A stretch of 64,000 nt of DNA from Aristolochia californica (GCA_029961685.1 JARWKL010000006.1:12530748-12594747); one strand, 5' to 3'; positions 1 through 11,422 are shown, counted from the stretch's first letter. Numbers and translations are program-made. Notes: generated from the sequence alone by a model not told the origin.

Positions 1-2446
1 GTTAATTTGAGAATTTAATATTTTCTACTCGTTCAAATTTTTTGATCATTAGGTCATTTTCATCTTCAACATGTTTCAGGCATCCATATCCACATTTAAA
101 ACTTGTTAGGATCAAATAGAAATCTCTTTCTTATAAAGTTCCACCAAGCTATTAGGGGTTGTACTAGTGGAATTTCCCAACCAGGCATAACAAAACTTTG
201 GAGTTCATTTTTAGTGCGTGAAATAATTTTCTTCACTTACATTTATTATAGTTTTCAAATTTTTTTGCATACAATAATTTTTTTTTGTGATCGTTTTGCC
301 TAATATTTTTGTTTTCGAGAAAATTGGGAGAGTGAAAACTCAAGTTTTGATTTGAAAAAAAATTGAACATCCAAAATGGAAATGCACAAATGCTGAGAGA
401 GATAGTTCCAAAAAGTATATGTGATTTTTTTGGATTGTAAACTCTTTTAGTTTTTGATATATTTTGTTTTGCAATCATTGGCACAGGGGGGGGCGAGGCA
501 TTTTGAACTGAGTGTTGACTCACAAACCATAAGTCATTTCTAACAAAAATTGTAGCCGTTACACATTATTAATCGATCAAAACATTTTCAATGATCAATG
601 ATTGTTTGGACCGCTTTCTGTAAAATAGGCAAAAAGTTGATTGTTTAGCTCTGGTAAATATCCCACCGCACGTTAACTTGAGAATTTAATTTTTCTACTC
701 CTTGAAATTTTTGGATTATTTGGTCATTTGCATCTTCACCACGTTTCAGCCTTGCATATCCACATTTCAAATATGTTAGGATCAATTAGAATTGTCTTTC
801 TTATAAAATTCCACAACGCTATTGGGGGTTGTACTAGTGGAATTTCCCAAATATGGATAACAAAACTTTGGAGTTCATTTTTAGTGCGTGAAATAATTTT
901 CTTCACATAAATTTATTATATTTTTCAATTTTTTGCATACATAAACTTTAAAATTTTCATTTTGTTGTGATCTATTTGACTTATCTTTTTGTTTACGAGA
1001 AAAAAGGGAGAGTGAAAACTCAAGTTTGGATTTGAAAAAAAAATTGAACATCCAAAATGGAAATTCACAAATGCTGATAGACATAATTCCAAAAAGTATC
1101 TTTGATTTTTAAGGATTGTAAACTCTTTAAGTTTTTTATATATTTGGTGTTTTGCATTCATTAGAAAAGGAAAGGCGAGTTATTTTCCACTGTTGTTCAC
1201 TTTGAAACCATAAGTCATTTCTAAAAATAATCATAGCCGTTACACATCATTAATCGATCATTAAATTTACGATCATCTAAGATTTTTAGGTATGCTTTTT
1301 TTAAAATAGGCAAAAAGTGGGTTCTTTTGCTCTCGTAAATATCCCACCGCACGTTAACTTGAGAATTTAATTGTTTCTACTCGTTCAAATTTTTGGATCA
1401 TTAGGTCATTTTCATCTTCAACATGTTTCAGGCATCCATATCCACATTTAAAACTTGTTAGGATCAAATAGAAATCTCTTTCTTATAAAATTCCACCAAG
1501 CTATTAGGGGTTGTACTAGTGGAATTTCCCAAACAAGCATAACAAAAATTTGGTGTTCATTTTTAGTCCGTGAAATAATTTTCTTCACTTACATTTATTA
1601 TAGTTTTCAATTTTTAGAATACATAAACTCTAAAATTTTCATTTTGTTTTGAACTATTTGCCTTATCTTTTTGTTTACGAGAAAAATGGGATAGTGAAAG
1701 TATATGTGATTTTGATGGATCGTAGTTTTTTATATATTTGGTTTGACAATTATGAGAAAAGGGGGAGGGGGGTGTGGCATTTTTAATGGAGATTTGACTC
1801 CCAAACCATAAGTTATTTCTAACAAAAATTGTAGCCATTACACATCATTAATCGATTAAAACATTTTTGATGATCTATGATTTTTAGCTCCGCTTTTTGT
1901 AAAATAGGCAAAAAGTGGGTTGTTTGGCTCTAGTAAATAACCCACCGCACGTTAACTTGAGAATTTAATTTTTTCTACTCCTTGAAATTTTTTGGATCAT
2001 TTGGTCATTAGCATCTTCAACATGTTTCGGACTTGCACATCCACATTTATGACATGTTAGGATCAATTAGAAATCTCTTTCTTATAAAATTCCACCAAGC
2101 TATTAGGGGTTGTACTAGTGGAATTTCCCAAACATGGATAACAAAACTTTGTTGTTCATTTTTAGTGTGTGAAATAATTTTCTTCAGTTACATTTGTGAT
2201 AGTTTTCAATCTTTTGCATACATAAACTCTAAAATTTTCATTTTGTTGTGATCTATTTGCCTTATCTTTTTGTCTACGAGAAAAATGGGAGACAGAAAAG
2301 TCAAGTTTGGATTTGAAAAAAAATTAAACATCCAAAATGGAAATGCACAAATGTGGAGAAGATAATTTGAAAAAGTATCTGTGATTTTTAAGGTTTGTAA
2401 ACTCTTTTAGTTTTTTTTTATATTAGGTTTTGCAATCATTAGAAGC

Positions 2447-2469
2447 GGGGGGGGGGGGGGGGGGGGGGG
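2447..2469 (+). repeat. Expanded G tract, 23 G
   Basis: Uninterrupted G23, 393 bp after the anchor at 2054. It takes the place of the short GGGGGGCGAGGC seen in most monomers. Confidence 0.9.
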
Positions 2470-3162
2470 AGGCATTTTTAACTGTCTTAACTTCCCAACC
2501 TTAAGTCATTTCTAAAAGAAATCATTACACATCATTAATCGATCAAAACATTTACGATGATCTATGATTTTAAGGTCCGCTTTTTCTAAAATAGGGAAAA
2601 AGTGGGTTGTTTGGCTCTGGTAAATATCCCACCGCATATTAACATGAGAATTTAACTGTTTCTACTCAAAAATTTGGATCATTAGGTCATTTGCATCTTA
2701 AACATGTTTCTGGCATTCATATCCACATTTAAAACATGTTAGGATCATATAGTAATCTCTTTCTTATAAAATTCCACCAAGCTATTAGGGGTTGTACTAG
2801 TGGAATTTCCCAAATATGGATAACAAAACTTTGGTGTTCATTTTTAGTGCGTGAAATAATTTTCTTCACTTACATTTATTATAGTTTTCAATTTTTTGCA
2901 TACATAATAAGTTCTAAAATTTTTATTGTGTTGTGATCTTTTTGCCATATCTTTTTGTTTATGAGAAAAATGGGAGAGTGAAAACTCAAGTTTTTATTTG
3001 AAATAAAATTGAACATCCAAAAAAGGGAAATGCACAAAAGTTGAGAGAGATAATTCCAAAAAGTATGTGTCATTTTTACGAATTGTAAACTCTTTTACTT
3101 TTTTATATATTTGGTTTCGCAATCATGGGAAAAGAAGATGGCAGTAGGAGGAGGGGGGGCGC

Positions 3163-3180
3163 GGGGGGGGGGGGGGGGGG
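3163..3180 (+). repeat. Expanded G tract, 18 G
   Basis: G18 preceded by a G7-C-GC stretch and followed by AGGGAGAG, 427 bp after the anchor at 2736. Confidence 0.9.
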
Positions 3181-3856
3181 AGGGAGAGTGCATGTTTAAC
3201 TTAGTGTTGACTCCCAAACCAGAAGTCATTTCTAAGAAAAATTTTAGTTGTTACACATCATTAATCGATCAAAAAAATTTCGATGATCTATGAATGTTAG
3301 GTCCACTTTTTGTAAAATAGGCAAAAAGATGGTTGTTTGGCTCTGGTATATATCCCACTGCACGTTCAATTGAGAATTTAATTTTTCTACTCCTTCAAAT
3401 TTTCGGATCATTAGGTCATTTCCATCTTCAACATGTTTCAGACTTGCATATCCGCATTTAAAATATGTTAGGATCAATTAGAAATCTCTTTCTTATAAAA
3501 TTCCACCAAGCTATTAGGGGTTGTACTAGTGGAATTTCCCTACCATGGATAACAAAAATTTGGTGTACTTTTTTAGTGTGTGAAATAATTTTCTTCACTT
3601 ACATTTATTATAATTTTCAATTTTTTCATACATAAACTCTAATATTTTCATTTTTTGTGATCTATTAGCCTTAACTTTTTGTTTCTGAGAAAAATGGGAG
3701 AGTGAAAACTCAAGTTTAGATTTGAAAAAAAAATGAACATCCAAAAAGGAAATGCACAAATGCTGAGAGAGATAATTCCAAAAAGTATCTGTGATTTTTA
3801 ATGATTCTAAACTCTTTTAGTTTTTTATATATTAGGTTTTGCAATCAGTAGAAAGA

Positions 3857-3879
3857 GGGGGGGGGGGGGGGGGGGGGGG
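3857..3879 (+). repeat. Expanded G tract, 23 G
   Basis: G23, 392 bp after the anchor at 3465. It directly abuts a 59-bp tandem duplication. Confidence 0.9.
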
Positions 3880-3997
3880 TCCGCGTCTTTTTTAACTGCG
3901 TGTTAACTTCCAAACCATATGTCATTTGAAAAAAATAGTCCGCGTCTTTTTTAACTGCGTGTTAACTTCCAAACCATATGTCATTTGAAAAAAATAG
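3880..3997 (+). repeat. 59-bp tandem duplication beside a G tract
   Basis: Two copies in direct repeat, 3880-3938 and 3939-3997, each starting TCCGCGTCTTTTTTAACTG and ending TTTGAAAAAAATAG. No difference is seen between them, so the event is recent. Confidence 0.93.
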
Positions 3998-4089
3998 TCA
4001 TAGTTGTTACACTTCACTAATCGATCAAAACATTTACGATGATCTAAGATTGTTAGGTCCGCTTTTTGTAAAATACGCAGGAAGTGGGA

Positions 4090-4108
4090 GGGGGGGGGGG
4101 GGGGGGGG
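4090..4108 (+). repeat. G tract at an ectopic position, 19 G
   Basis: G19 inside the first 159-bp rearranged unit, at the fusion point between two distant monomer segments. Confidence 0.9.
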
Positions 4109-4245
4109 AGAGGTGGCAAGTTTTTCTAGAAAACTTTGGTGTTCATTTTTAGTGCGTGAAATAATTTTCTTCACTTAAATTTATTATATTTTTATATTTT
4201 TGGCATACATAAACTCTAAAATTTTTGTAAAATAGGCAGGAAGTG

Positions 4246-4248
<3 letters not shown>

Positions 4249-4282
<34 letters not shown>
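4249..4282 (+). repeat. G tract at an ectopic position, 34 G
   Basis: G34 inside the second rearranged unit. It is 15 G longer than its sister tract at 4090-4108 although the flanks are nearly the same. Confidence 0.9.
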
Positions 4283-4283
<1 letters not shown>

Positions 4284-4815
4284 GAGGTGGCAAGTTTTTC
4301 TGGAAAACTTTGGTGTTCATTTTTAGTGCGTGAAATAATTTTCTTCACTTAAATTTATTATATTTTTATTCTTTTGGCATACATAAACTCTAAAATTTTC
4401 ATTTTGGAGTTATCTATTTTCCTTATCTTTTTGTTTACGAGAAAAAAGGGAGAGTGAAAACTCAAGTTTGGATTTGAAAAAAAATTGAACATCCAAAATG
4501 GAAATTCACAACTGCTGAGAAACATAATTCCAAAAAGTATCTTTCATTTTTAAGGATTGTAAACTCTTTAAATTTTTTATATATTTGGTGTTTTGCAATC
4601 ATTAGAAAAGGGGGGGCGAGGTATTTTCAAATTTTTGTTAACTTCGAAACCATAAGTCATTTCTAAAAATCATTATAGCCGTCACAGATCATTAATTGAT
4701 AAAAAAATTTACGATGATCTAAGTTTGTTAGGTCTGCTTTTTTTAAATAGGGAAAAAGTGGGTTCTTTGGCTCTGGTAAATATCCCACCGCACGTTAACT
4801 TGAGAATTTAATTGT

Positions 4816-4853
4816 TTCTACCAAGCTATTAGGGGTTGTACTAGTGGAATTTT
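4816..4853 (+). repeat. Misplaced monomer patch (replacement)
   Basis: CCAAGCTATTAGGGGTTG and the following CTAGTGGAATTTT stand where other copies have about 33 bp of TCGTTCAAATTTTTGGATC-type sequence. The same patch occurs in its proper place near 4937-4972 in the same monomer. The swap is almost length-neutral and is bounded by short shared bases (CTAC and TTTT). Confidence 0.85.
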
Positions 4854-5297
4854 CATCTTCAACATGTTTCAGGCATCCATATCCACATTTAAAACTTGTT
4901 AGGATCGACTAGAAATCTCTTTCTTATAAAATTCCACCAAGCTATTAGGGGTTGTACTAGTGGAATTTCCCAAACATGGATAACAAAACTTTTTTGTTCA
5001 TTTTTAGTGTGTGAAATAATTTTCTTCACTTACATTTATAATAGTTTTCAATATTTTTCAAACATAAACTCTAAATTTTTTTTTGTTGTGATCTATTTGT
5101 CTTATCTTTTTGCCTACGAGAAAAATGGGAGACAAAAAACTCAAGTTTGGATTTGAAAAAAAATTGAACATCCAAAAAGGAAATGCACAAATGCGGAGAA
5201 GATAATTTTGAAAAGTATCTGTGATTTTTAAGGTTTGTAAACCCTTTTAGTTTTTTTATATTAGGTTTTTCAATCATTTGAAAAGGGAGTGAGGAGA

Positions 5298-5321
5298 GGG
5301 GGGGGGGGGGGGGGGGGGGGG
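5298..5321 (+). repeat. Expanded G tract, 24 G
   Basis: G24 preceded by GGGAGTGAGGAGA, 402 bp after the anchor at 4896. Confidence 0.9.
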
Positions 5322-7267
5322 AAGCATTTTTAACTGTGACTTAACTTCCCAACCTTAAGTCATTTCTAAAAGAAATCATATCCATTACACATCCTTAATC
5401 GATCAAAACATTTACGATGATCTATGATTTTTAGGTTAGCTTTTTCTAAAATATGTAAAGAGTGGGTTGTTTGGCTCTGGTAAATATCCCACTGCATGTT
5501 AACTTGAGAATTTAACTGTTTCTACTCAAAAAAATTGGATCATTAGGTCATTTTCTTCTTAAACATGTTTCAGGCATTCATATCCGCATTTAAAACATGT
5601 TAGGATCAAATAGAAATCTCTTTCTTATAAAATTTCACCAAGCTATTAGGGGTTGTACTAGTGGAATTTCCCAAACATGGATAACAGAACTTTGTTGTTC
5701 ATTTTTAGTGTGTGAAATAATTTTCTTCACTTACATTTATTATAGTTTTCAATCTTTTTCTTACATAAACTCTAAAATTTTCATTTTGTTGTGATCTTTT
5801 TGCCTTATCTTTTTGTCTACGAGAAAAATGGGACACAGAAAAATCAAGTTTGGATTTGAAAAAAAATTGAAGATCCAAAATGGAAATGCACAAATGCGGA
5901 GAAGATAATTCCAAAAAGTATCTGTGACTTCCCAACATTAAGTCATTTCTAAAAGAAATCATAGCCATTACACATCATTAATCGATCAAAATATTTACGA
6001 TGATCTAAGATTTTTAGGTCCGCTTTTTCTAAAATAGGGAAAAAGTGGGTTGTTTGGCTCTGGTAAATATCCCACTGCATGTTAACTTGAGAATTTAACT
6101 GTTTCTACTTAAAATTTTCTGATCATTAGGTCATTTGCATCTTAAACATGTTTGAGGCATTCATATCCACATTTAAAACATGTTAGGATCAAATAGAAAT
6201 CTCTTTCTTATAAAATTCCTCCAAGCTATTAGGGGTTGTACTAGTGGAATTTCCCAAACATGGATAACAAAACTTTGGTGTTCATTTTTAGTGCGTGAAA
6301 TAATTTTCTTCACTTACATTTATTATAGTTTTCAATTTTTTACATACATAAACTCTAAAATTTTCATTTTTTTATGATCTATTTGCCTTATCTTTTTGTT
6401 TACAAGAAAAATGGGAGAGTGAAAACTCAAGTTTTGATTTGAAATAAAATTGAACATCCAAAAAAGGGAAATGCACAAAAGCTGAGAGAGATAATTCCAA
6501 AAATTATATGTGATTTTAACGAATTGTAAACTCTTTTACTTTTTTATATATTTGGTTTTGCAATCATGGGAAAAGAAGAGGGCAGAAGGGGGGGGTGATT
6601 GCTTGTTTTACTGAGTGTTGGCTCCCAAACCAGAAGTCATTTCTAAGAAAAATTGTAGTTGTTACACATCATTAAACGATCAAAAAAATTTCGATGATCT
6701 ATGAATGTTAGGTCCGCTCTTGGTAAAATAGGCAAAAAGTGGGTTGTTTGGCTCTGGTATATATCCCACCGCACGTTAAATTGAGAAGTTAATTTTTTCT
6801 ACTCCTTCAAATTTTTGGATCATTAGGTCATTTCCATCTTCAACATGTTTCAGACTTGCATATCCGCATTTAAAACATGTTAGGATCAATTAGAAATCTC
6901 TTTCTTATAAAATTCCACCAAACTATTGGGGGTTGTACTAGTGGAATTTCCCTACCATGGATAACAAAAATTTGGTGTACTTTTTTAGTGCGTGAAATAA
7001 TTTTCTTCACTTACATTTATTATATTTTTCAATTTTTTCATACATAAACTCTAGTATTTTCATTTTTTTGTGATCTATTAGCCTTAACTTATTGTTTCTG
7101 AGAAAAATGGGAGAGTGAAAACTCAAGTTTAGATTTTAAAAAAAAATGAACATCCAAAAAGGAAATGCACAAATGCTGAGAGAGATAATTCCAAAAAGTA
7201 TCTGTGATTTTTAATGATTTTAAAATCTTTTAGTTTTTATATATTAGGTTTTGCAATCAGTAGAAAA

Positions 7268-7298
<31 letters not shown>
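7268..7298 (+). repeat. Expanded G tract, 31 G
   Basis: G31, 391 bp after the anchor at 6877, followed by AGGGGAGC. Confidence 0.9.
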
Positions 7299-7299
<1 letters not shown>

Positions 7300-7499
7300 G
7301 GGGAGCTTGGCTTTTTTAACTGTGTGTTAACTTCCAAACCATAAGTCATTTGAAAAAAACAATCATAGCTGTTACACATCATTAATCGATCAAAACATTT
7401 ACGATGATCTAAGATTGTTAGGTCCGCTTGTTGTAAAATAGGCAAGAAGTGGGTTGTTTGGCAGTAGTGAATATCCCACCGCATGTTAACTTGAGAATT

Positions 7500-7520
7500 T
7501 AATTTTTTCTACAAAAAACT
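7500..7520 (+). other. Deletion junction in a satellite monomer
   Basis: ATTTTTTCTAC is joined to AAAAAACTCTAAAATTTTC, so about 270 bp including the anchor and the AACTTTGGTGTTC segment are missing. This explains the 1,146-bp gap between anchors at 6877 and 8023. Confidence 0.85.
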
Positions 7521-9104
7521 CTAAAATTTTCATTTTGTTGTGATCTAATTTCCTTATCTTTTTGTCAACAACAAAACTGGGAGAGTGAAAACTCAAGTTT
7601 GGATTTGACAAAAAATTGAACATCCAAAATGGAAATGTGCATATGATGAGAGTGATAATTCCAAAAAGTATCTGTCACTTTTAAGGATTGGAAACTCATT
7701 TAGTACTTTATATTTTAGGTTTTGCAATCATCGAAAAAGGGGGGCGAGGCCTTTTTAAATCAGTGTTGACTCCCAAACCATAAGTCATTTGTAACAAATA
7801 TTGTAGTCCTTACACATCATTAAGCAATCAAAAAATTATGATGATCTATGATTGTTAGGTCCTTTTATTGTAAAATAGCAAAAAGTGGGTTGTTTGGCTA
7901 TGGTAAATATCCCACTACAAGTTAAGTAGAGAATTTAATTTTTTCGACGCCTTGAAATTTTTATATTATTAGGTCATTTGCAACGTCAACATGTTTCAGG
8001 CATGCATATCCACATTTAAAACATGTTAGGATCAAATAGAAATCTCTTTCTTATAAAATTCCACCAAGTTTTAGGGGTTGTAATAGTGAAATTTCCCAAA
8101 CATGGATAACAAAACTTTGGTGTTCATTTTTAGTGTGTGAAATAATTTTCTTAACTTACATTTATTATAGTTTTCAATTTTTTTGCATACAAAACTCTAA
8201 AATTTTATTTTGTTGTGATCTTTTTACCTTAGCTTTTTGTTTACGAGAAATATGGGAGAGTGAAAACACAAGTTTGGATTTAAAAAAAAAATTGAACATC
8301 CAAAATGGAAATTCAAAAATGCTGAGAGAAGATAATGCCAAAAAGTATCTATGATTTTTTAAGGATCGAAAACTCTTTTATTTTTTTGTATATTAGGTTT
8401 TGCAAACTTCGGAAAAGAGGGGGTGAGGTATTTTTAACTGATTGTTGACTCCCAAACCATTAGTCATTTCTAACAAAAATTATAGTTGTTACACATCAAC
8501 AATCGATCAAAACCTTTATGTTGATCTATGATTTTTAGGTCCATTTATTGTAAAATAGGCAAAAAGTGGGTTGTTTTGCTCTAGTAAATATCCCACCGCA
8601 CGTTAACTTGAGAATTTAAGTTTTTCTTCTCCTTGAAATTTTTTGAAAATTTTGTCGTTTGCATCTTCAACATGTTTCTGGCATGCATATCCACATTTAA
8701 AACATGTTACGATCACTTAGAAATCTCTTTCTTATAAAATTCCACTAAGCAATTAGGGGTTCTACTAGTGGAATTTCCCAAACAAAGATAAAAAAACTTT
8801 GGTGTTCATTTTTTGTCCGTGAAATAATTTTCTTCACTTACATTTATTATATTTTTGATTTTTTTGCATACATAAACTAGAAAATTTTCATTTTTTTGTG
8901 ATCTATTTTCCTTTTCTTTTTGTTAACGAGAAAAATGGGAGAGTGAAAACCAAAGTTTGGATATGAAAAAAAATTGAACATTCAAAATAGAAATGCACAA
9001 ATGCTGAGAGAAGATAATTCCAAAAAGTATCTATGATTTTTAAGGATTGTAAACTCTTTTAGTTTTTTATATATTAGGTTTTGCAATCATAGGAAAAGGG
9101 GGGG

Positions 9105-9130
9105 CGAGGCATTTTCATATCCACATTTAA
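9105..9130 (+). other. Deletion junction next to the G tract
   Basis: GGGGGGGCGAGGCATTTT runs straight into CATATCCACATTT. About 245 bp between the post-tract segment and the pre-anchor segment are lost, giving an anchor spacing of only 430 bp (8704 to 9134). Confidence 0.87.
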
Positions 9131-9552
9131 AACATGTTAGGATCAAATAGAAATCTCTTTGTTATAAAATTCCACCAAGCTACTAGGGGTTGTACTAGTG
9201 GAATTTCCCAAACATGGATAACAAAACTTTCGTATTCATTTTTAGTGCATGATATAATTTTCTTCACATATATTTATTATAGTTTTCAATTTTTTGCGTA
9301 CATAATCTCTAAAATTTTCGTTTTGGTGTGATCTATCTGCCTTATCTTTTTGTTTACGGGAAAAATGTGAGAGTGAAAAATGAAGTTTTGATTTGAAAAA
9401 AAGTTGAAGATCCAAAATGGAAATGCACAAATGCTGAGAGAGATAATTCCAAAAAGTCTATGTGATTTTAAGGATTGCAAACTCTTTTTGTTTTTTATAT
9501 ATTTGGTTTTGCTATCATCGAAAAAGGGGGAGGGGTGGGAGAGGAGGGGGAT

Positions 9553-9575
9553 GGGGGGGGGGGGGGGGGGGGGGG
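9553..9575 (+). repeat. Expanded G tract, 23 G
   Basis: G23 inside a wider purine-rich stretch (about 9523-9590) broken by single A and T bases, 419 bp after the anchor at 9134. Confidence 0.9.
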
Positions 9576-11027
9576 AGGGGAGCTGGGTGAGACGTTTTTA
9601 ACTGATTGTTGACTCCCACACCATAAGTCATTTCTAACAAAAATTATGGCCATTACACATCATTAATCGATCAAAACATTTACGATGATCTAGGATTGTT
9701 AGGTTCGCTTTTTTTAAAATAGACAAAAAGTGGGTTCTTTGGCTTTGGTAAATATCACACCTCAAATTAACTTGAGAATATAATTTTTTCTACTCCTCGA
9801 AATTTTTGGATAATTTGGTCATTTGCATCTTCAACATGTTTCAAGCATGTATAACCACATTTAAAACATGTTAGGATCAATTAGAAATCTCTTTCTTATA
9901 AAATTCAACCAAGCTTTAAGGGGATGTACTAGTGGAATTTCCCAAACATGGATAACAAAACTTTGGTGTTCCTTTTTAGTGTGTGAAATAATTTTCTTCA
10001 GTTCCATTTATTATATTTTTCAATTTTTTGCTTACATAAACTCTAAAATTTTCATTTTGTTGTGATCTATTAGCCTTAACTTTTTGTTTACGAGAAAAAA
10101 GGGAGAGTGAAAACTGAAGTTTGGATTTGAAATAAAATTGACCATCCAAAATGGAAATGTAGAAATGCTGAGAGAGATAATTCCAACTCTTTTAAGGATT
10201 CTTAACTCTTTTAGTTTTTTATAGATTAGGTTTTGCAATCATCAGAAAAGGGTGTCGAGGAATTTTTAACTGTGTTGACTTCCAAACCATAAGTCTTTTG
10301 TAAAAAATATCATAGCCGTTACACATCAATAATCGATCAAAACATTTATGATGATCTAAGATTGTTAGGTCTGCTTTTTGTAAAATAGGCAAGAAGTCGG
10401 TTGTTTGGCTGTGGTGAATATCCCACTACACGTGAACTTGAGAATTTAATTTTTTCTACTCCTTGAAATTTTTGGATCATTAGGTCATTTATATCTTTAA
10501 CATGTTTTAGGCATGCATATCCACATTTAAAACATGTTAGGATCAATTAGAAATCTCATTCTTATAAATTTCCTCCAAGTTATTAGGGGTTTTACTAGGG
10601 AAATTTCTCAAACATGGATAACAAAACTTTGGTGTTTATTTTTAGTGTGTGAAATAATTTCCTTCACTAACATTTATTATATTTTTCAAATTTTTGTGTT
10701 AATAAACTCTAAAATTTTCTTTTTGTTGTGATTTATTTTCCTTATCTTTTTGTTACGAGAAAAATGGGAGAGTGAAAAATCAAGTTTGGATTTGAAAAAA
10801 AATTGAACATCCAAAATAGAAATGCACAATTGCTGAGAGAGATAATTCCAAAAGGTATCTGGGATTTTTAAGGATTGTAAACTCTTTTAGTTTTTTATAT
10901 TTTAGGTTTTGCAATCATCGAAAAAGGGGGGGCGAGGCATTTTTAACTTAGTGTTGACTCCCAAACCATAAGTCATTTCTAACAAAAATTATAGTCGTTA
11001 CACAACATTAATCGATCAAAACATTTA

Positions 11028-11032
11028 CGCTG
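11028..11032. other. Target-site duplication of the TRIM-like element, left copy (CGCTG)
   Basis: CGCTG here and at 11505-11509 flank the element. Removing one copy plus the element restores the satellite phrase ACATTTACGCTGATCTCTGA, which matches the usual ACATTTACGATGATCTATGA. Confidence 0.93.
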
Positions 11033-11114
11033 TGTTAAGCACCTAGCCAATACTACCCAAAAGACCGGCCTAGTAGGTAGCAGAAAGCCAAGTACTTAAC
11101 CCAGGACCACAACA
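11033..11114 (-). repeat. TRIM-like terminal repeat, left (3' end of the minus-strand element)
   Basis: 82 bp starting TGTTAAGCACCTAGCCAATA. It differs from the right repeat at about six positions by eye (for example CTAGCC/CTAACC, TAGTAGGTAGC/TAGAAGGAAGC, CAGAAAG/CGGAAAG, CCACAACA/CCATAACA). Confidence 0.9.
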
Positions 11115-11167
11115 TCACACCCACCTTCACGAGCCGACGTCCATGACGGCCCACATGCGACGACCCA

Positions 11168-11344
11168 CTCTAGCGATACTGGCCCGACCCACCTTTTGTG
11201 ACTCTACCAGTAATTTTAATCCAGGCTCTAGCGACACTGGCCCAACCCACCTTTTTTTGTGACCCTACTAGTAATTTTAATCCAGCCTCTAGCGACACTT
11301 GCCCGACCCACCTTTTGTGACCCTACCAGTAATTTTAATTCAGC
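11168..11344. repeat. Internal tandem repeat of the TRIM-like element, 3 x 58-61 bp
   Basis: Three units start CTCTAGCGA at 11168, 11226 and 11287, and a fourth start (CTCTAAGTCG) is at 11345. Each unit contains CCCACCTTTT, TGTGACYCTAC and AGTAATTTTAATYCAG. The second unit is 3 bp longer in its T run. Confidence 0.92.
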
Positions 11345-11408
11345 CTCTAAGTCGCCCCCTCCACTAAGTTTGCTCACACCGAGATTCGAACTCGCAACGT
11401 GGGTGCCC

Positions 11409-11420
11409 GCTTTGATACCA
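11409..11420 (-). other. Primer-binding site of the TRIM-like element
   Basis: On the minus strand this reads TGGTATCAAAGC, two bases inside the terminal repeat. It resembles the 3' end complement of initiator tRNA-Met with one mismatch (A for G at base 9). Upstream on the plus strand, ATTCGAAC is like a tRNA B-box, but no cloverleaf is evident. Confidence 0.8.
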
Positions 11421-11422
11421 AT

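Larger units (their letters stand above)
950..4060 (+). repeat. 5-monomer higher-order repeat, copy 1 (older)
   Basis: This block corresponds to 4400-7485. Matching anchors are 1455/4896, 2054/5597, 2736/6180 and 3465/6877, giving offsets of about 3.41-3.54 kb. Shared rare variants include GGTGTTTTGCA with a TTCGAAACC ending (1135/4580), the run GGAAAAGAAGA followed by a G-rich stretch (3127/6569), CATCTTAAACATG (2695/6130), and a TTAACTTCCAAACCATA ending (3900/7327). The copies are clearly related but diverged, with separate indels, so this is an older event than the 7.2-kb duplication. Boundaries are approximate. Confidence 0.7.
4063..4395 (+). repeat. Rearranged monomers: tandem 159-bp units with misplaced G tracts
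   Basis: Two direct units begin TTTTGTAAAATA near 4064 and 4223. In each, the phrase GCAGGAAGTGGGAG, which belongs near the end of a monomer, is followed by a G tract and then by AGAGGTGGCAAGTTTTTCT and AACTTTGGTGTTC, which belongs to mid-monomer. The G tract therefore sits at a position other than its usual one. The normal run of about 240 bp between the two phrases, including the anchor, is missing. Confidence 0.88.
4400..7485 (+). repeat. 5-monomer higher-order repeat, copy 2 (older)
   Basis: Partner of 950-4060, offset about 3.4-3.5 kb; see that entry for shared variants. It has its own lesions: the patch at 4816-4853, and a roughly 115-bp deletion at about 5928 where AGTATCTGTGA runs straight into CTTCCCAACATTAAG. 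After 7485 the next monomer is truncated. Confidence 0.68.
1..11032 (+). repeat. Satellite array, left block (about 675-bp monomers, irregular)
   Basis: Head-to-tail copies of a satellite monomer. Anchors (the TTAGGATC phrase) fall near 103, 773, 1455, 2054, 2736, 3465, 4896, 5597, 6180, 6877, 8023, 8704, 9134, 9868 and 10534. Spacing is usually 670-730 bp but drops to about 430-600 where monomers carry deletions and rises to about 1,150-1,430 where an anchor is lost. In order, a full monomer holds GGTAAATATCCCACCGCAC, GTTAACTTGAGAATTTAA, CATCTTCAACATGTTTCAGG, the anchor, GTACTAGTGGAATTTCCC, AACTTTGGTGTTCATTTTTA, GTTTACGAGAAAAATGGGAG, AACATCCAAAATGGAAATGC, a G tract, GAGTGTTGACTCCCAAACCA, and ATTAATCGATCAAAACATTT. 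The sequence is AT-rich apart from the G tract. I see no gene in it. Many copies here read CAAATAG where later ones read CAATTAG. Array identity is seen directly; the satellite family itself is not recognised. Confidence 0.95.

Noticed and set aside
103..303. Short open frames of 60-113 codons throughout the satellite on both strands
   Set aside because: They repeat with the monomer, overlap on opposite strands, have no known domain or gene context and are broken in many copies. I treat them as by-products of the repeat.
7257..7484. Minus-strand frames with long proline runs (also 3922-4119, 12620-12865, 22236-22454)
   Set aside because: The proline runs are simply the poly(C) complement of the G tracts.
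11370..11420. Possible tRNA gene (ATTCGAAC box next to a primer-site-like sequence)
   Set aside because: There is a B-box-like phrase but no acceptor stem or cloverleaf can be drawn, so I keep it as part of the retroelement.
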